In this document: one piece after another, positions 51,889 through 61,595 of the stretch
How the letters are laid out: every line of letters starts with the position of its first letter
Numbering within the stretch: position 1 is the stretch's first letter
Notes under the pieces: model-generated
What the model was told of the DNA's origin: nothing
Database searches by the model: none
What the model saw: only the letters and a program-made list of their open reading frames with translations
NCBI RefSeq assembly: GCF_030409335.1
Contig: NZ_JAUFPN010000038.1
Coordinates: 62,001-126,000, forward strand
Length of the DNA stretch: 64,000 nucleotides
Reading direction: 5' to 3'
Source: Paeniroseomonas aquatica
GTDB taxonomy: Bacteria; Pseudomonadota; Alphaproteobacteria; Acetobacterales; Acetobacteraceae
Position numbers and translations under genes: made by a program

Positions 51889-54800
51889 TCAGGGATCGCT
51901 CCCGCCCAAAAGATCGCCCTGCGCCGCCACGCGTCGGCGGCCGCGCCGTGCGGCGGGCGCCTTCGTCGTGTCCGCCGCAACCGCGGCATGGAGCGCCGAG
52001 GCCGGCAGCGTGGGGCCGTTGCAGATGCGCTCCAGCAGGTCGGCCTGCGCGGTCTCCAGCGCGACCAGGCCGCCGAGCACGTTCAGCACGTTGAGCAATT
52101 CGGTTGTGTACTCCGGCAGCCAGCCGGGCGGCTGGATGTCACCGAGTGGCGAGGGCTTGCGGCGGTCGCCGATGATTGGGCGCGAACGGTCGCGGCCGCG
52201 GTAGCTGAACCACTGCGTCAACACCTGCTTGCCAGAGACCTCATAGGCCCAGACCGCCGGAGAGACGTTGTCCACATGGCCCTGGCCGACATGCAGCCGG
52301 CGGGTGGCCGCGTCGTGGCGGATCGTGTCCGGCATCGCAGCGGGGTCGGTCGGGATGGCGCCGTCTTCCGGGATGGTCGGGCGTTCCGCGGCGGGCAGGC
52401 GCGGCGCGCCGGCGGGGCGGCCCTCGGACGCATCGACGAAGCGCTCACCGAAGGTGTGTAGCCAGATGATGCGGCGGCCGAGGCGTGCGGCCTCGGCAAA
52501 AAGAGCGGCGTCGGTGGTGAGCGGGATGCGCAGACCAGGCTGTACGAGATCGGTCGCGAAGCGGGTGGCATAGGCAGGGTGCGCGGCCACGGCGGCGATA
52601 TAGGCGAGGAGATCGGGAGCGGAGACTGAAGTGCCAAGCGCGGAGGAGAACGCGGCCATCACTGCGGCAGGAATGTTCGGCGTCGCCGCGGCGCTGTCGG
52701 ACCATAACGGAAAGGCGCGACCGCCACGACCATTGTAGTGATGCAGGTCGGGAACGACCGAACAGAAGGTCACCGCTGGTCCACCGCTTGGCGCCCGATC
52801 ATGTGGCGCAGTGAGATAAACCTGCATCTCTGAAGCCGCACTCCAAAGCTCGGGACGGTAGTCATTTATCACGCGAGCATCGGGGATGATCCACTGTCGG
52901 TCGAAGCTCCTAAAGCCATACTGAATTGGCGAGACCGGGCCGCATTTGCTAGCCGCGACGCTCATCGAGGGCGTTCGATGACGTCCGAGGTGTTCGTGAA
53001 CGATCCTATTAATGTGGCGACCCGCGAGCTTCCCCTCGCGAAGCTGCGGGAAGAACAGCATTTCTTTTCGGTCTGGGTCGCGCTCTGCAATCAAGCGGTT
53101 CCAGCGTTCCTGTAGAGACCAGCCATCAGGGGCGATCACCCAGGTTCGCCCCGACATGATGCCCGGGCCGTTGTAGGTGAACAGTTCATGCAACGTTGGA
53201 TACGTGGCCCATCCTCCGATTGCCGCAGGCAAAAAGGCCGCGCGCTCCTCCTGTGGGCACTCGATCCAGTCGTCACCATCGAGGGTCAGCTCCGCCAAAG
53301 CCTCAAACTTCTGCTCCCGCCGCCCAACCGGCAGCGCGCGATACCGCACGCGGGCCGGCTTGCTTGCATCCGCCTTGCCCGTGCGCGCCACCAGCACGAT
53401 GCACACGGGTTGCTGAACGCCCTGGAAAATGCGTGAGGCGACGGCCGGCTGGTGCCCCTCCGGCGAGCAGTCCACCACCCAGATTTCATCCGCCGTGCGA
53501 CGCAGATCGGCGCGCATCGCCTGGAAGCCCGGCCCGTTCAGAAATCCTGCCACGGTGATGAAGCACACGATCCCTCGCCGGTCTGCCCGCGCCTGCGGCG
53601 CGGCCGCGGCATCGCCAAACACCTTCCACGTCGCCCAGCGCCAGAAATAGACATAGAGGTTGCGCAGATGCCTCGAGTGCACGCCGACCTTCCATTCGGG
53701 CGGTGGCATCCACCTCGAAAGCGGCGCGGGCTCCCTCGCGTTATCGCTGCCGGCCTCGACCCATCCGCCGCGTCCCCTCGCGCTCTCCTTGTAGGGCGGA
53801 TTGCCGATCACGACGGTGATCGGCTCGGCGCGCTTCACCTTGTTCGCCTCCCGCCGGGATTCGGCGAGGGGCCTAAGGATCTGCGGGATGTACTCCTCAT
53901 CGGCATAGGGATTGCCGAGGGTGTCGGTGACATAGAGGCGCAGATGCACGTCGGCGGGCACCGTGCCCTTCACCTTGAGCAGGTCGGCGACCTCCGCCAG
54001 CAGGCGCAGCTGCGCGACGGCGAAGGGGCCGAACTGCAACTCGAAGCCGATGATGCGCTTCAGCGCGGCGCGGATAACGCCGGGCACCGTGCCGGCGCCG
54101 TCGGCGCGCGCGGTTTCCGCGATGCGCCGTAGCACGCCCAGCAGGTAGGTGCCCGTGCCGACGGCCGGGTCCGCCAGCGTGACCTCGTTGGAGGCGAGGC
54201 CTTCCGGCTGTCCGAAGCGCGCCGGGTCCCGCAGCACGTCATCCACCAGGCGCACCATCGCGGTGACCACCTCGGGCGGCGTGTAGTAGGACCCGGTGAG
54301 CTTGCGCAGGTCGTTGTCGTAGGCCTCCAGGAAGTGCTCGTAGAAATACAGCCAGGCCTCGGGGTCGCCCTTGCCGATGGCAGCCCAATCCACGGCATCG
54401 AGCACGCGCGTGAGGGTGCCGAGCGACGTCTTCAACGCTTCCTGCCCATCGACATCGTCGGTCAGCACGCGGAAGGCGCCACCGATCACCGTGTTGGTCT
54501 TGGCCAGAGCCTTCGCGACGCGGTCCAGGCCATCGGCGAGCACGATGCCCTGTGCGCGCGCCATCAGCAGTCCGAAGGTGACGGCCTGCGCGTAGCCGTC
54601 GGCGAAGTCTTCGTCACTGGCTTCGGGGAACAGCAGCCGGCGCCAATCCTCGGCGAGGCCGCTCAGCGCCGGGACCTTCTGGTCGAGTTGTTCGGTGACC
54701 TCGTCGCGCAGCAGGCGGCACAGGCCGGCGCTGAGCGCGGCGAGCGCGCGCGCGTTGGTCGGCGGGATCGGCTCCCACCGCAGGAAGTCGCCGAACAGGC

Positions 54801-55273
54801 GGGTTAGCGCATCCGGCGCCGTGAGCGCGGCACCGGCGGTTTCCACGTCGCCGGACAGCCGGACGATCTCGCCCTGGAGGGCGCCATCACGCCACAGCGA
54901 GAAGGCATTGCCGTCGGTGTAGATGAGGTTCGGCAGGGATTTTGAGCTTGGTCCACTGGTCGCGGTCGTGCTCGTCCTTGAAGCGGCGCGGGTCGGCGCC
55001 CTTGCCGGGCGCCTTGACCTCGATGAAGCCGACGAGGGCATTGCTGGCGCGGACGGCGTAGTCCGGTCGGGTCTTCAGGGAGGACAGCGTGGTTTCGCCG
55101 ATCGCGACCACATCGCCGGCTTTGAACAGCAGGATGGCGGCGAGGTCGGCGATCAGCGTCTCGAGCGGCGCGCGGAGCTGGTCCTCCGGTGCGCCGACCG
55201 CTGCCTTGCCGGAAAGCTTTGCCTTGAGCGATGCGCCGAAGCGCGACACCGCGGCGGAGAGAGAATCAGCCAT
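51889..55273 (-). pseudogene. Type ISP/IIG-like restriction-modification enzyme, frameshifted
   Basis: If repaired it is about 1127 residues. An N-terminal nuclease domain (PD at 70-71, FIEVK at 83-87, a PD-(D/E)xK site) is followed by an N6-adenine methyltransferase (GSYYTPPEVVTAMV; ADPAVGTGTYLLG; VIGNPPYKES) and a C-terminal specificity region (HYNGRGGRAFPLW). No helicase domain is seen, which separates it from LlaGI-type enzymes. The two parts are in different frames. Four T at 54940-54943 (AAAA in the gene) versus an expected three gives TKLKSLPNLIYTDGN without a break. As read, the nuclease is cut off from the methylase. Confidence 0.82.
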
Positions 55274-55426
55274 GGGTCGGTGCGAATCCGCTTCGGTGAT
55301 CGTGTTCAACCAAAGGTTACGAAGCCGATCGCTGCGACGCCAGTCCGCCGTGCCGACGAGGCGTGGTCTCGCGCTGAACCTGTGAGGCTGGCGCCCCGCC
55401 CTCGCGGGCGGGGCGCCGTTGGCCGT

Positions 55427-55744
55427 TCACTCCCTGCTGCGGTTGCCGTTGGGGCGGGACCAGATCAGCTCGAACTCGCCGCCCTCCATCTCGAAGAGGT
55501 TCGCCAGGATCGGCGCCGGCAGAGAGGGGTCGTCGAGCTTCACCGAGAGGTAGTCGCGGCCCTCGTTCGAGGTCTTCTTCCACGCCGCTCCGATCTCGGC
55601 GCGGCCGGCGAAGATGCGGAAGTCGGGGGCCTTGTCGCTGCTCTTCTCGGCCGGCCGGACCTGGACCTTGGCATCGAGGGTGAGCGTCGAGACCGTGCCG
55701 GTGAAGCCGTCGCCGGTGCGGGTGAAAGTGCCGATGGTCGCCAT
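55427..55744 (-). CDS. DUF736 family protein
   Basis: This 105-residue protein ([69 protein letters not shown]) is a small beta-rich protein common in alphaproteobacterial ICEs and plasmids, with a single-stranded-DNA-binding-like look. GACAGGAGACAGTC stands directly before its start. It has a conserved upstream element also found before the DUF2493 gene. Confidence 0.92.
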   Translation of the reverse strand: MATIGTFTRTGDGFTGTVSTLTLDAKVQVRPAEKSSDKAPDFRIFAGRAEIGAAWKKTSNEGRDYLSVKLDDPSLPAPILANLFEMEGGEFELIWSRPNGNRSRE

Positions 55745-55766
55745 GACTGTCTCCTGTCTGTCGATC

Positions 55767-55934
55767 GGGCCGCGCCCATCGCGGCCTCGATGGCGATCGT
55801 CCGGCCGGGGGCGGGCGCCGACGCACCCACTTGCGGGCCGCAGCGCAGCGGAGGACGGGGCTGGGAGACTTTCTTGCCTCGCGAGGAATGCGCGGCACGC
55901 GCAGGGGAAGAAAGTCGCACCGGCGCCGTTGCGG
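55767..55934 (-). repeat. Duplicated structured upstream element, copy 1
   Basis: This stretch before DUF736 resembles 57806-57985. Shared parts are the GGGCCGCGCCCATCGCGGCC block, outer arms ACTTTCTT/AAGAAAGT (55868-55875 and 55908-55915) and the palindrome CCTCGCGAGG (55877-55886). An inner hairpin TGCGCG-GCA-CGCGCA (55889-55903) is kept in shape but not in sequence. The remaining 55935-56210 shows no gene. A cis-acting leader RNA or protein-binding site is likely. Confidence 0.65.
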
Positions 55935-56210
55935 CCGAGGCGCCCGCGGCGTCAGCCGTCCCTCGGCTAGATCAGGCCATCCGAGGCAGCGTGGCAGCGC
56001 GACACCGGACGGACCACGGAGACAGCAGACGACTGTCGTCGCGCCCGGCACAAGCGCGATTGACCAGGCATCGCGGTCACGGCGCCCTCGGCGTGCAAAA
56101 GGGAGGATCCGGCCGGAACGGGGAAGGCGAAACGCCGGCCCTGTTGCGCATCATCCCGGCTGTACGGGTCGCGGCGCGGATGTTCCCGGCGAGGGCCGCC
56201 CTGTTTCGGT

Positions 56211-56750
56211 TCAGCCGCGCGATCCCGATGACGGCGCGGGCAGGCGTGCCGTGGAGGGGGATGGCAGGCGAGGCTGATCTGGTCCCACCCCTTCGGTGAA
56301 CTCGGCGTCAGGACGGCCAACGGTGGCCTGCCTCGGCTGGGCGCCGGCGCCCGCGAACGCAGCCAGCTGCACTGCCGCTGAGACACCGACCACGAGGCCG
56401 CCGATCGCCGCGAACAGGTGTCTCCAGACTTCCGACGGCACGAGCAGCGCCGAGATCCCGAGCACCGCGTGGTAACCGGCCACGGCCGCCGGTGCCGCGA
56501 ACAGCAGCGCGATCACGGCCCGCAGGGTAAGCGAGCGCACGGAGGCGAAGACCAGCTGCGCGGCGAAAAGCGCGACCACGCCCGTGACGAGGCCGATCAG
56601 CACGGCGCCGATCACGCCCGCGCCCGTCTCGAAGGCCCACATGCCGACCGTCAGCCCGACGAAGAACGGCACGGCGTAGATGGCGAGCGTGAACAGCAGC
56701 ACGAGCGCCGTGCCGAGGCCGAACAGGCTGACGACAATGCCGAGCGTCAT
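56211..56750 (-). CDS. Small multi-pass membrane protein of unknown function
   Basis: This 179-residue protein has about five hydrophobic helices (from IVVSLFGLGTALVLLFTLAIYAV to LFAAIGGLVVGVSAAVQLAAFAGAG) and a hydrophilic Pro/Arg-rich C-terminal tail of about 40 residues. No family was recognised. Its place between DUF736 and DUF2493 genes, in the same direction, suggests that it is part of the mobile element. Similar unnamed proteins recur in such ICEs. Confidence 0.65.
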   Translation of the reverse strand: MTLGIVVSLFGLGTALVLLFTLAIYAVPFFVGLTVGMWAFETGAGVIGAVLIGLVTGVVALFAAQLVFASVRSLTLRAVIALLFAAPAAVAGYHAVLGISALLVPSEVWRHLFAAIGGLVVGVSAAVQLAAFAGAGAQPRQATVGRPDAEFTEGVGPDQPRLPSPSTARLPAPSSGSRG

Positions 56751-56852
56751 GCGACCTTCCCCGGTCGAGGCGTGATGATGCGCTGCGATTGTAGCGGATC
56801 GCGGGCGCGCAGCGGTTCGCCTTTGCGCGAGCGCATCGTCGTGCGGGCGGCG

Positions 56853-57785
56853 CTAGCCGCCGCCCGCGCGGAAGTCGAAGAGCGGGATGCCGAGGCGCTT
56901 CGCCTTGTCGGCCAGGTTGTCGGTGACACCCGAGCCGGGGAAGACGATGACGCCGATCGGCAGAGTCTCGAGCAGCGCGTCGTTGCGCTTGAAGGGGGCG
57001 GCCTTCGCGTGGCGGTGCCAGTCCGGCTTGAAGACGATCTGCGGCACCTTGCGCTGGTCGGCCCAGCAGGCGGCGATGCGCTCGGCGCCCTTCGGCGTGC
57101 CGCCATGCAGCAGCACCATCTCGGGGTGCTTCGCATGCACGCGGTCGAGAGCGGCCCAGATGCGATGGTGGTCGTTGCATTCGACGCCGCCGGCGAAGGC
57201 GATGCGCACGCCCGGGGGCAGCAGCGGCTCGGTCTCGGCGCGGCGCCTGGCGGCGAGGAAGTCGCGGCTGTCGATCATCGCCGCGGTCATCGTGCGGCGG
57301 CTGACCATCGATCCCGCGCGCGGGCGCCAGGCGGAGCCGGTGTGGTGCTCAAAGTGCTCGGCCGCAGCGTCGCGGAGGAATTCGAAGGAATTGCGGCGCT
57401 CGATGAGCGTGAGGCCTTGGGCGAGGAGGCGCTCCAGCTCGACGGAGCGGACCTCGGAGCCGTCCTGCTCGCGCTGGGAGCGCTGCTGCGCGCCCTCGTT
57501 GGTGTCGAGCTCGCGGCCGATGCGGTCGATGCCGCGATGGAAGAGGTTGACCAGCGACCAGAGCAGATCGGCCAGGTCGGGCTCGAGCCGCGTCTCGCCG
57601 ATGCTCGTGACGAGTGCGTCGAAGATGTCGGCGACGGCGCCGGAGAGGCGGTCGGGATCGGGCAGCGGCCGGGGGTCGGGCTCGTCGGCGAAGGGACGGT
57701 AACCGTGGAGCTGGAGTTCATCGAGCAGGTGCGCGGTGGCGGAGGCGGCGCGGGTGGGTTCGGCGTCGTCGAAGCGATCGGTCAT
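56853..57785 (-). CDS. DUF2493 (SLOG-like) protein
   Basis: The protein is about 310 residues. A helical N-terminal region with a GRELDTNEG segment is followed by the DUF2493 domain: PPGVRIAFAGGVECNDHHRIWAALDRVHAKHPEMVLLHGGTPKGAERIAACWADQRKVPQIVFKPDW, then PIGVIVFPGSGVTDNLADKAKRLGIPLFDF. This is a DprA/SLOG-type nucleotide-binding Rossmann fold. It is frequent in ICEs; the ligand is unknown. The start is at 57785, just after the second copy of the duplicated upstream element. Confidence 0.88.
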   Translation of the reverse strand: MTDRFDDAEPTRAASATAHLLDELQLHGYRPFADEPDPRPLPDPDRLSGAVADIFDALVTSIGETRLEPDLADLLWSLVNLFHRGIDRIGRELDTNEGAQQRSQREQDGSEVRSVELERLLAQGLTLIERRNSFEFLRDAAAEHFEHHTGSAWRPRAGSMVSRRTMTAAMIDSRDFLAARRRAETEPLLPPGVRIAFAGGVECNDHHRIWAALDRVHAKHPEMVLLHGGTPKGAERIAACWADQRKVPQIVFKPDWHRHAKAAPFKRNDALLETLPIGVIVFPGSGVTDNLADKAKRLGIPLFDFRAGGG

Positions 57786-57805
57786 GGCCGGGTCCTCGCT
57801 GTCAC

Positions 57806-57985
57806 GGGCCGCGCCCATCGCGGCCTTCGTGGCGATCACCCGGCCGGGGACGGGACGGACCGGCACCCGCAGGCGAAGCCGGAGGGCCGAAGCGCAGCGG
57901 AGGACGCCGGCGCGCGGCTTTCTTGCCTCGCGAGGAAGCGGCCCGTCAGGGCCGCGGGGAAGAAAGTTGCGCGACGGCGTTGCGG
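57806..57985 (-). repeat. Duplicated structured upstream element, copy 2
   Basis: This is the homologue of 55767-55934, before DUF2493. Outer arms CTTTCTT/AAGAAAG are at 57918-57924 and 57960-57966, and CCTCGCGAGG is at 57926-57935. The inner hairpin is GCGGCCC-GTCA-GGGCCGC (57938-57955), different bases but the same pairing as copy 1. From 57986 to 58463 no gene is supported, and base use becomes less GC-rich from about 58.1 kb. Confidence 0.65.
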
Positions 57986-58463
57986 GGATGGCCCGGTTCC
58001 GGCCCGATCGCCGGCGAGAAGGTCGTGGGCGCGGTGATGCGCGAGAGACTGCCGACGGACGGCCAGCAAGTCGAGCACGTCCCACTGCTTCAGCGTCCAA
58101 GCAATGCCGCTACTAAATGATAAGTTCTGGCCGAAAGCGGACAGGCCGCTCTCGATGGCACGGAGTGGAAAAGCGGACATACGCTGGGCGGCAATATGCT
58201 CTCGACCGCATTGGTGGTACGATCGTTTGCCTTTTCCAAGCCGCCGGCACGTTGGACCCTATAGGTCCTTCCGCTCTTGAGAATCTTCGTGGTTTGAAAG
58301 GATGACAGCGGATAGTGGGGATTGGGATGATCACCGAAGTCGATTGCGGGCGCACAGTGTCGACCTCGGCTCGGGTTTATGGGGTTCGCATCGGAGGAGG
58401 GCTAGTGACAGCGGTCAGCTTGGTAGAGTCAGCTCCACATTGGCGCATTTCGAGTAGGCGCTG

Positions 58464-59048
58464 ATGCCCATTCCAGCATTCACAATCGATGGCGTATTGC
58501 CACCCTACGTTGGGCCACATGGCCCCGGTGGCGCAGCCGAGGACATGTCACCCTACGTGACGATCGCTCTTGAGGTCGTCACAACGTTGGCTTCCTCACT
58601 TGAGCGTCGGGACATCCTGCGTGGTTGGCTGAACCACCGAGCCAGCTTGCGCGCGATCGGTTTCGCGCGCGGGTTCCAATGGCTCGACGGCAGTTTCGTC
58701 GAAGACAAGCAACCACGCGATCTTGACGTCGTGAGCTTTCTTTACCGGCCACACGGTATTCGAGACCCGCAGCAGCTGTTGATGCTTATTCGAGCAAATG
58801 GCGCTCTCTTCGTGCGGAATATTGTGAAAGCGCAGTACCGACTTGACGCTTTCCCCGTTGATCTCGACGGCTCACCCGAGGCTCTCGTCAGCTCGGCACG
58901 CTATTTCCTCGGCCTCTTCTCTCATCGTCGCGGAGACGACCTGTGGAAGGGGATGCTTCAAGTTCGAATGGAAGATGTCGCTGATGACGCCGCAGCCCTG
59001 TCGAGGCTTGGCGCTGCACCGGCAGCAGCCGTAGGAGGACAGCCATGA
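58464..59048 (+). CDS. DUF6932 family protein (nucleotidyltransferase-like)
   Basis: This 194-residue protein begins IPAFTIDGVLPPYVGPHGPGG and carries a Gly/Ser then Asp-x-Asp-like pattern (FQWLDGSFVEDKQPRDLDVVSFLYRP) that looks like a minimal nucleotidyltransferase active site. DUF6932 proteins are found in defence- and mobile-element contexts; the substrate is unknown. Its stop overlaps the next start (ATGA), so the two proteins probably work together. Confidence 0.78.
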   Translation: MPIPAFTIDGVLPPYVGPHGPGGAAEDMSPYVTIALEVVTTLASSLERRDILRGWLNHRASLRAIGFARGFQWLDGSFVEDKQPRDLDVVSFLYRPHGIRDPQQLLMLIRANGALFVRNIVKAQYRLDAFPVDLDGSPEALVSSARYFLGLFSHRRGDDLWKGMLQVRMEDVADDAAALSRLGAAPAAAVGGQP

Positions 59049-59986
59049 CGCGACTAAAAAAGCTGGAACGCGACTTCGCGACAGCAGATATCGCGGCGGT
59101 CAACGGTCTGCTTGCGCAGCTCGGCGACGAGGACGTGATGACGCGCTTCGGCCTTGAAGCGCGTTTGGACGAGCTGAAGCGCGACCTTGCGGCGCTCGAT
59201 GATAACGTGGACGAGCCAACGGCGGCCGCTGCCCTCTTCTTTGGCGGGCAGCCGGTGCTGGGCTCGCGTGGTATCGAAAGCGAGTTTGGCGGGGCGGCAG
59301 TGACAAGATTTCAAGACCTGGTCGCTAAGGTCCTAGCGCATGAAAATGGTGGGCTCGGCCAGCGCGGCGTCGTTCCATATCGCGGCGCTTCAACGCTTCA
59401 CATCACCAATATCGTCCGAGGCTCTTTCGGATTCCTCTTCGAAGAGATGCAGCCTCAGCATCAGATGGTCGATACCTCGCTGAAAGCTGCGATCGACGAG
59501 ACCGCGCGCTTACTCGGCGCTTTTGGCGAACCCGATGAAGAAGCTTTTCGCACGGCCGTCGAGGAGATTGACGATCGGGTGCTCGGCACGGCGCGCGAGT
59601 TCTTCGGCCTAATGCGCCAGCGTGGCGCGACGCTGCGCGTAGTCGCTGGCGATCGCGACAACAGCTTCGGAGCCGAAGCAGTCGCCAGGGCAGCAGATCG
59701 CGCATCCTCGACAGTGTTGCAGGACGACGAGGAGTTGATTGCTGGCCAACTGGCAGGAGTCCTGCCCGACGCACATCAATTCGAATTCCGCGCCGGCGCG
59801 GATCGCGGGACGTTGAGGGGCAGGATCGATCGCGCCTTGACCGCCGACCAGCTCGGTCGCTTCAATCGCGACTTCGTGAATGTCGACGGGAAGGGCCGCT
59901 TTCACGTCAAGCGGGTATTACGCGACGAAGTCGTCGTGCGCGAAACCTATACGCTCCTCGGACTGGAGCCGTCGGATCGGGCTTAA
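59045..59986 (+). CDS. Unknown protein coupled to DUF6932
   Basis: This 313-residue, mostly helical soluble protein starts MTRLKKLERDFATADIAAVNGLLAQLGDED. No family is recognised with certainty. Visible blocks are ALFFGGQPVLGSRGIESEFGGAAVTRFQDLV and VLRDEVVVRETYTLLGLEPSD. It is convergent with DUF6527, 14 bases apart. Transcripts could overlap there, and no terminator hairpin is seen. Confidence 0.6.
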   Translation: MTRLKKLERDFATADIAAVNGLLAQLGDEDVMTRFGLEARLDELKRDLAALDDNVDEPTAAAALFFGGQPVLGSRGIESEFGGAAVTRFQDLVAKVLAHENGGLGQRGVVPYRGASTLHITNIVRGSFGFLFEEMQPQHQMVDTSLKAAIDETARLLGAFGEPDEEAFRTAVEEIDDRVLGTAREFFGLMRQRGATLRVVAGDRDNSFGAEAVARAADRASSTVLQDDEELIAGQLAGVLPDAHQFEFRAGADRGTLRGRIDRALTADQLGRFNRDFVNVDGKGRFHVKRVLRDEVVVRETYTLLGLEPSDRA

Positions 59987-60000
59987 GCGAACTCACACCG

Positions 60001-60333
60001 TCAATCGCACCATTCGACCCGCCCGCCCCGCAACCAGAAATGCGAGCGGCAGCCCTTCTTCCGCCAAACCGAGGGTGACAGGGTCGGTCGGCCATTCCCG
60101 TCGAGCGCGATGTCCCAGCGAGGCTTGGCTTCATCTATCACGAGCAGCTCGATCGTATCGCCGCAGCCGCATGGGCAACGCATGCCAAGGCACCAGTCCT
60201 CACCGCCCTCTCTCGCCAGCACGAGGTTACGGCGAGGCAACCGCTTGGGCAGGCTGTCGCCCTCGATGATGATCAGTCGGCGGCGCGGCGCGATCCGCGC
60301 CCAGGTGTTGCGCCACCAGCGGGTGAAGTTCAT
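60001..60333 (-). CDS. DUF6527 family protein (ubiquitin-like operon partner)
   Basis: This 110-residue protein has a Cys cluster (MRCPCGCGDTIELLVIDE) and late motifs KGCRSHFWLRGGRVEWC, together a likely zinc site. DUF6527 proteins recur next to bacterial ubiquitin-like/E1/E2/JAB genes. The start overlaps the stop of the JAB-E1 gene (ATGA), so it belongs to that operon as the last gene. Confidence 0.82.
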   Translation of the reverse strand: MNFTRWWRNTWARIAPRRRLIIIEGDSLPKRLPRRNLVLAREGGEDWCLGMRCPCGCGDTIELLVIDEAKPRWDIALDGNGRPTLSPSVWRKKGCRSHFWLRGGRVEWCD

Positions 60334-61595
60334 GCGGACCTCGCCGGGCTTGGCAGTTTCAACATGGGCAGGCCAAGAAGCGGCTCGGCGGCGCCGCGAG
60401 CGAAGGCTTGACTTGCGCTCCGGGGAAAATTCGCTTCGGCGACATACTCCTCCTCACAGGCGGCAAGGCTAAATTGCGTGCGGGCATAAAGCGCATTCGC
60501 ATCCAAACGAAAGGGATAAGCGCGCGCGATGAACTCGTTCATAGCAGCGGCCGCCGCCCGCATGTTGAGCGTGATCACCGCAGGAGCTTCCTCGATCAAG
60601 CCCTTGATGTAGCCGGCCTCGAGCTCTTGGCGATGCGCCTCGGGCGCAGCACGGCGTAGATACTCGGCGCGCAATGACTCGGGCGAATAGACCGCTCGGT
60701 CCTGGAGGCTCGATCCGCCCGGCTGAACGTAGTCGATGCGACCGCACACGTCGGCGATCGCCATGCCTGCGCCCGCCTTACGGACGGGAATGACCACGCC
60801 AACGTCAATAAAGGGAATCAGGAAAGCAACCGAGATCAGATCGGCGATGTGGCGCGCTTCGAGCGTGTCGACGCAGCAGAACAGAATGTCGGCGGCGCTG
60901 GCGGCTAGCACAGCTTCGCGCGTTGCGACCGAGGCCGCGACGGGAACGGGCACATCGCCAGCGCGGTGCGAGCGGATCGCGGCAGCGAACATCTCGACCT
61001 TCAGGACGCGCATCTCCGCATCGCGTGTCGTCGCATTTAGGATCCGATTGAGGTTGCGCGCCTCGACCCGGTCGAAATCCACCATAATGACCCGACCAAA
61101 CCCCAAGCGCGCGGCCTGCTCCGCGACGATCGAGCCTGTGCCAGACACGCCGACCACTACGGCGGTGAGGCGACCGAGCTCTCGCGTCATCGCGCCCGTG
61201 AAGGCAAGCGGACGGGCCAAGTGGTCGTTTGAGCGAGCGCAATCGTCCCACCAAAAGGACAAGTCGTCGCCGGCGACCGAAACGAGATCAACCGCCCGAG
61301 CTTGCGTGTCGGGCGCGTAGAAGCGGGCGCGAACGGCGCCGTTTGGGGTCATGATCGCCGAGCCGTGCAGCGGCCCGAGAGCTTGGAAAAGGCCGGGAAT
61401 GACATGCCGATCGCTCACATCATCCACATCCGAGAAGGCGAATAGACCGCCGGGATGCGAATGGATCAGGACAAGCGCAAGGTCATCGGCCTCCGCCGCG
61501 TCGATCGCGGTCTCGATCCAGGCCCCAGGCCACGTGATCCGGTCAGGCGCACGACAGGCGCAATCGGCATGAGGAACGAGGATCGCGTCGCGAAC

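Noticed and set aside
56853-58100. N-terminal extension of the DUF2493 protein up to 58100
   Set aside because: The extension would translate the duplicated upstream element; ATG 57785 matches the sharp start of protein-like sequence and the matching DUF736 layout.
58117-58305. Possible 62-codon gene before DUF6932
   Set aside because: No ribosome site and no recognised motif; treated as non-coding.
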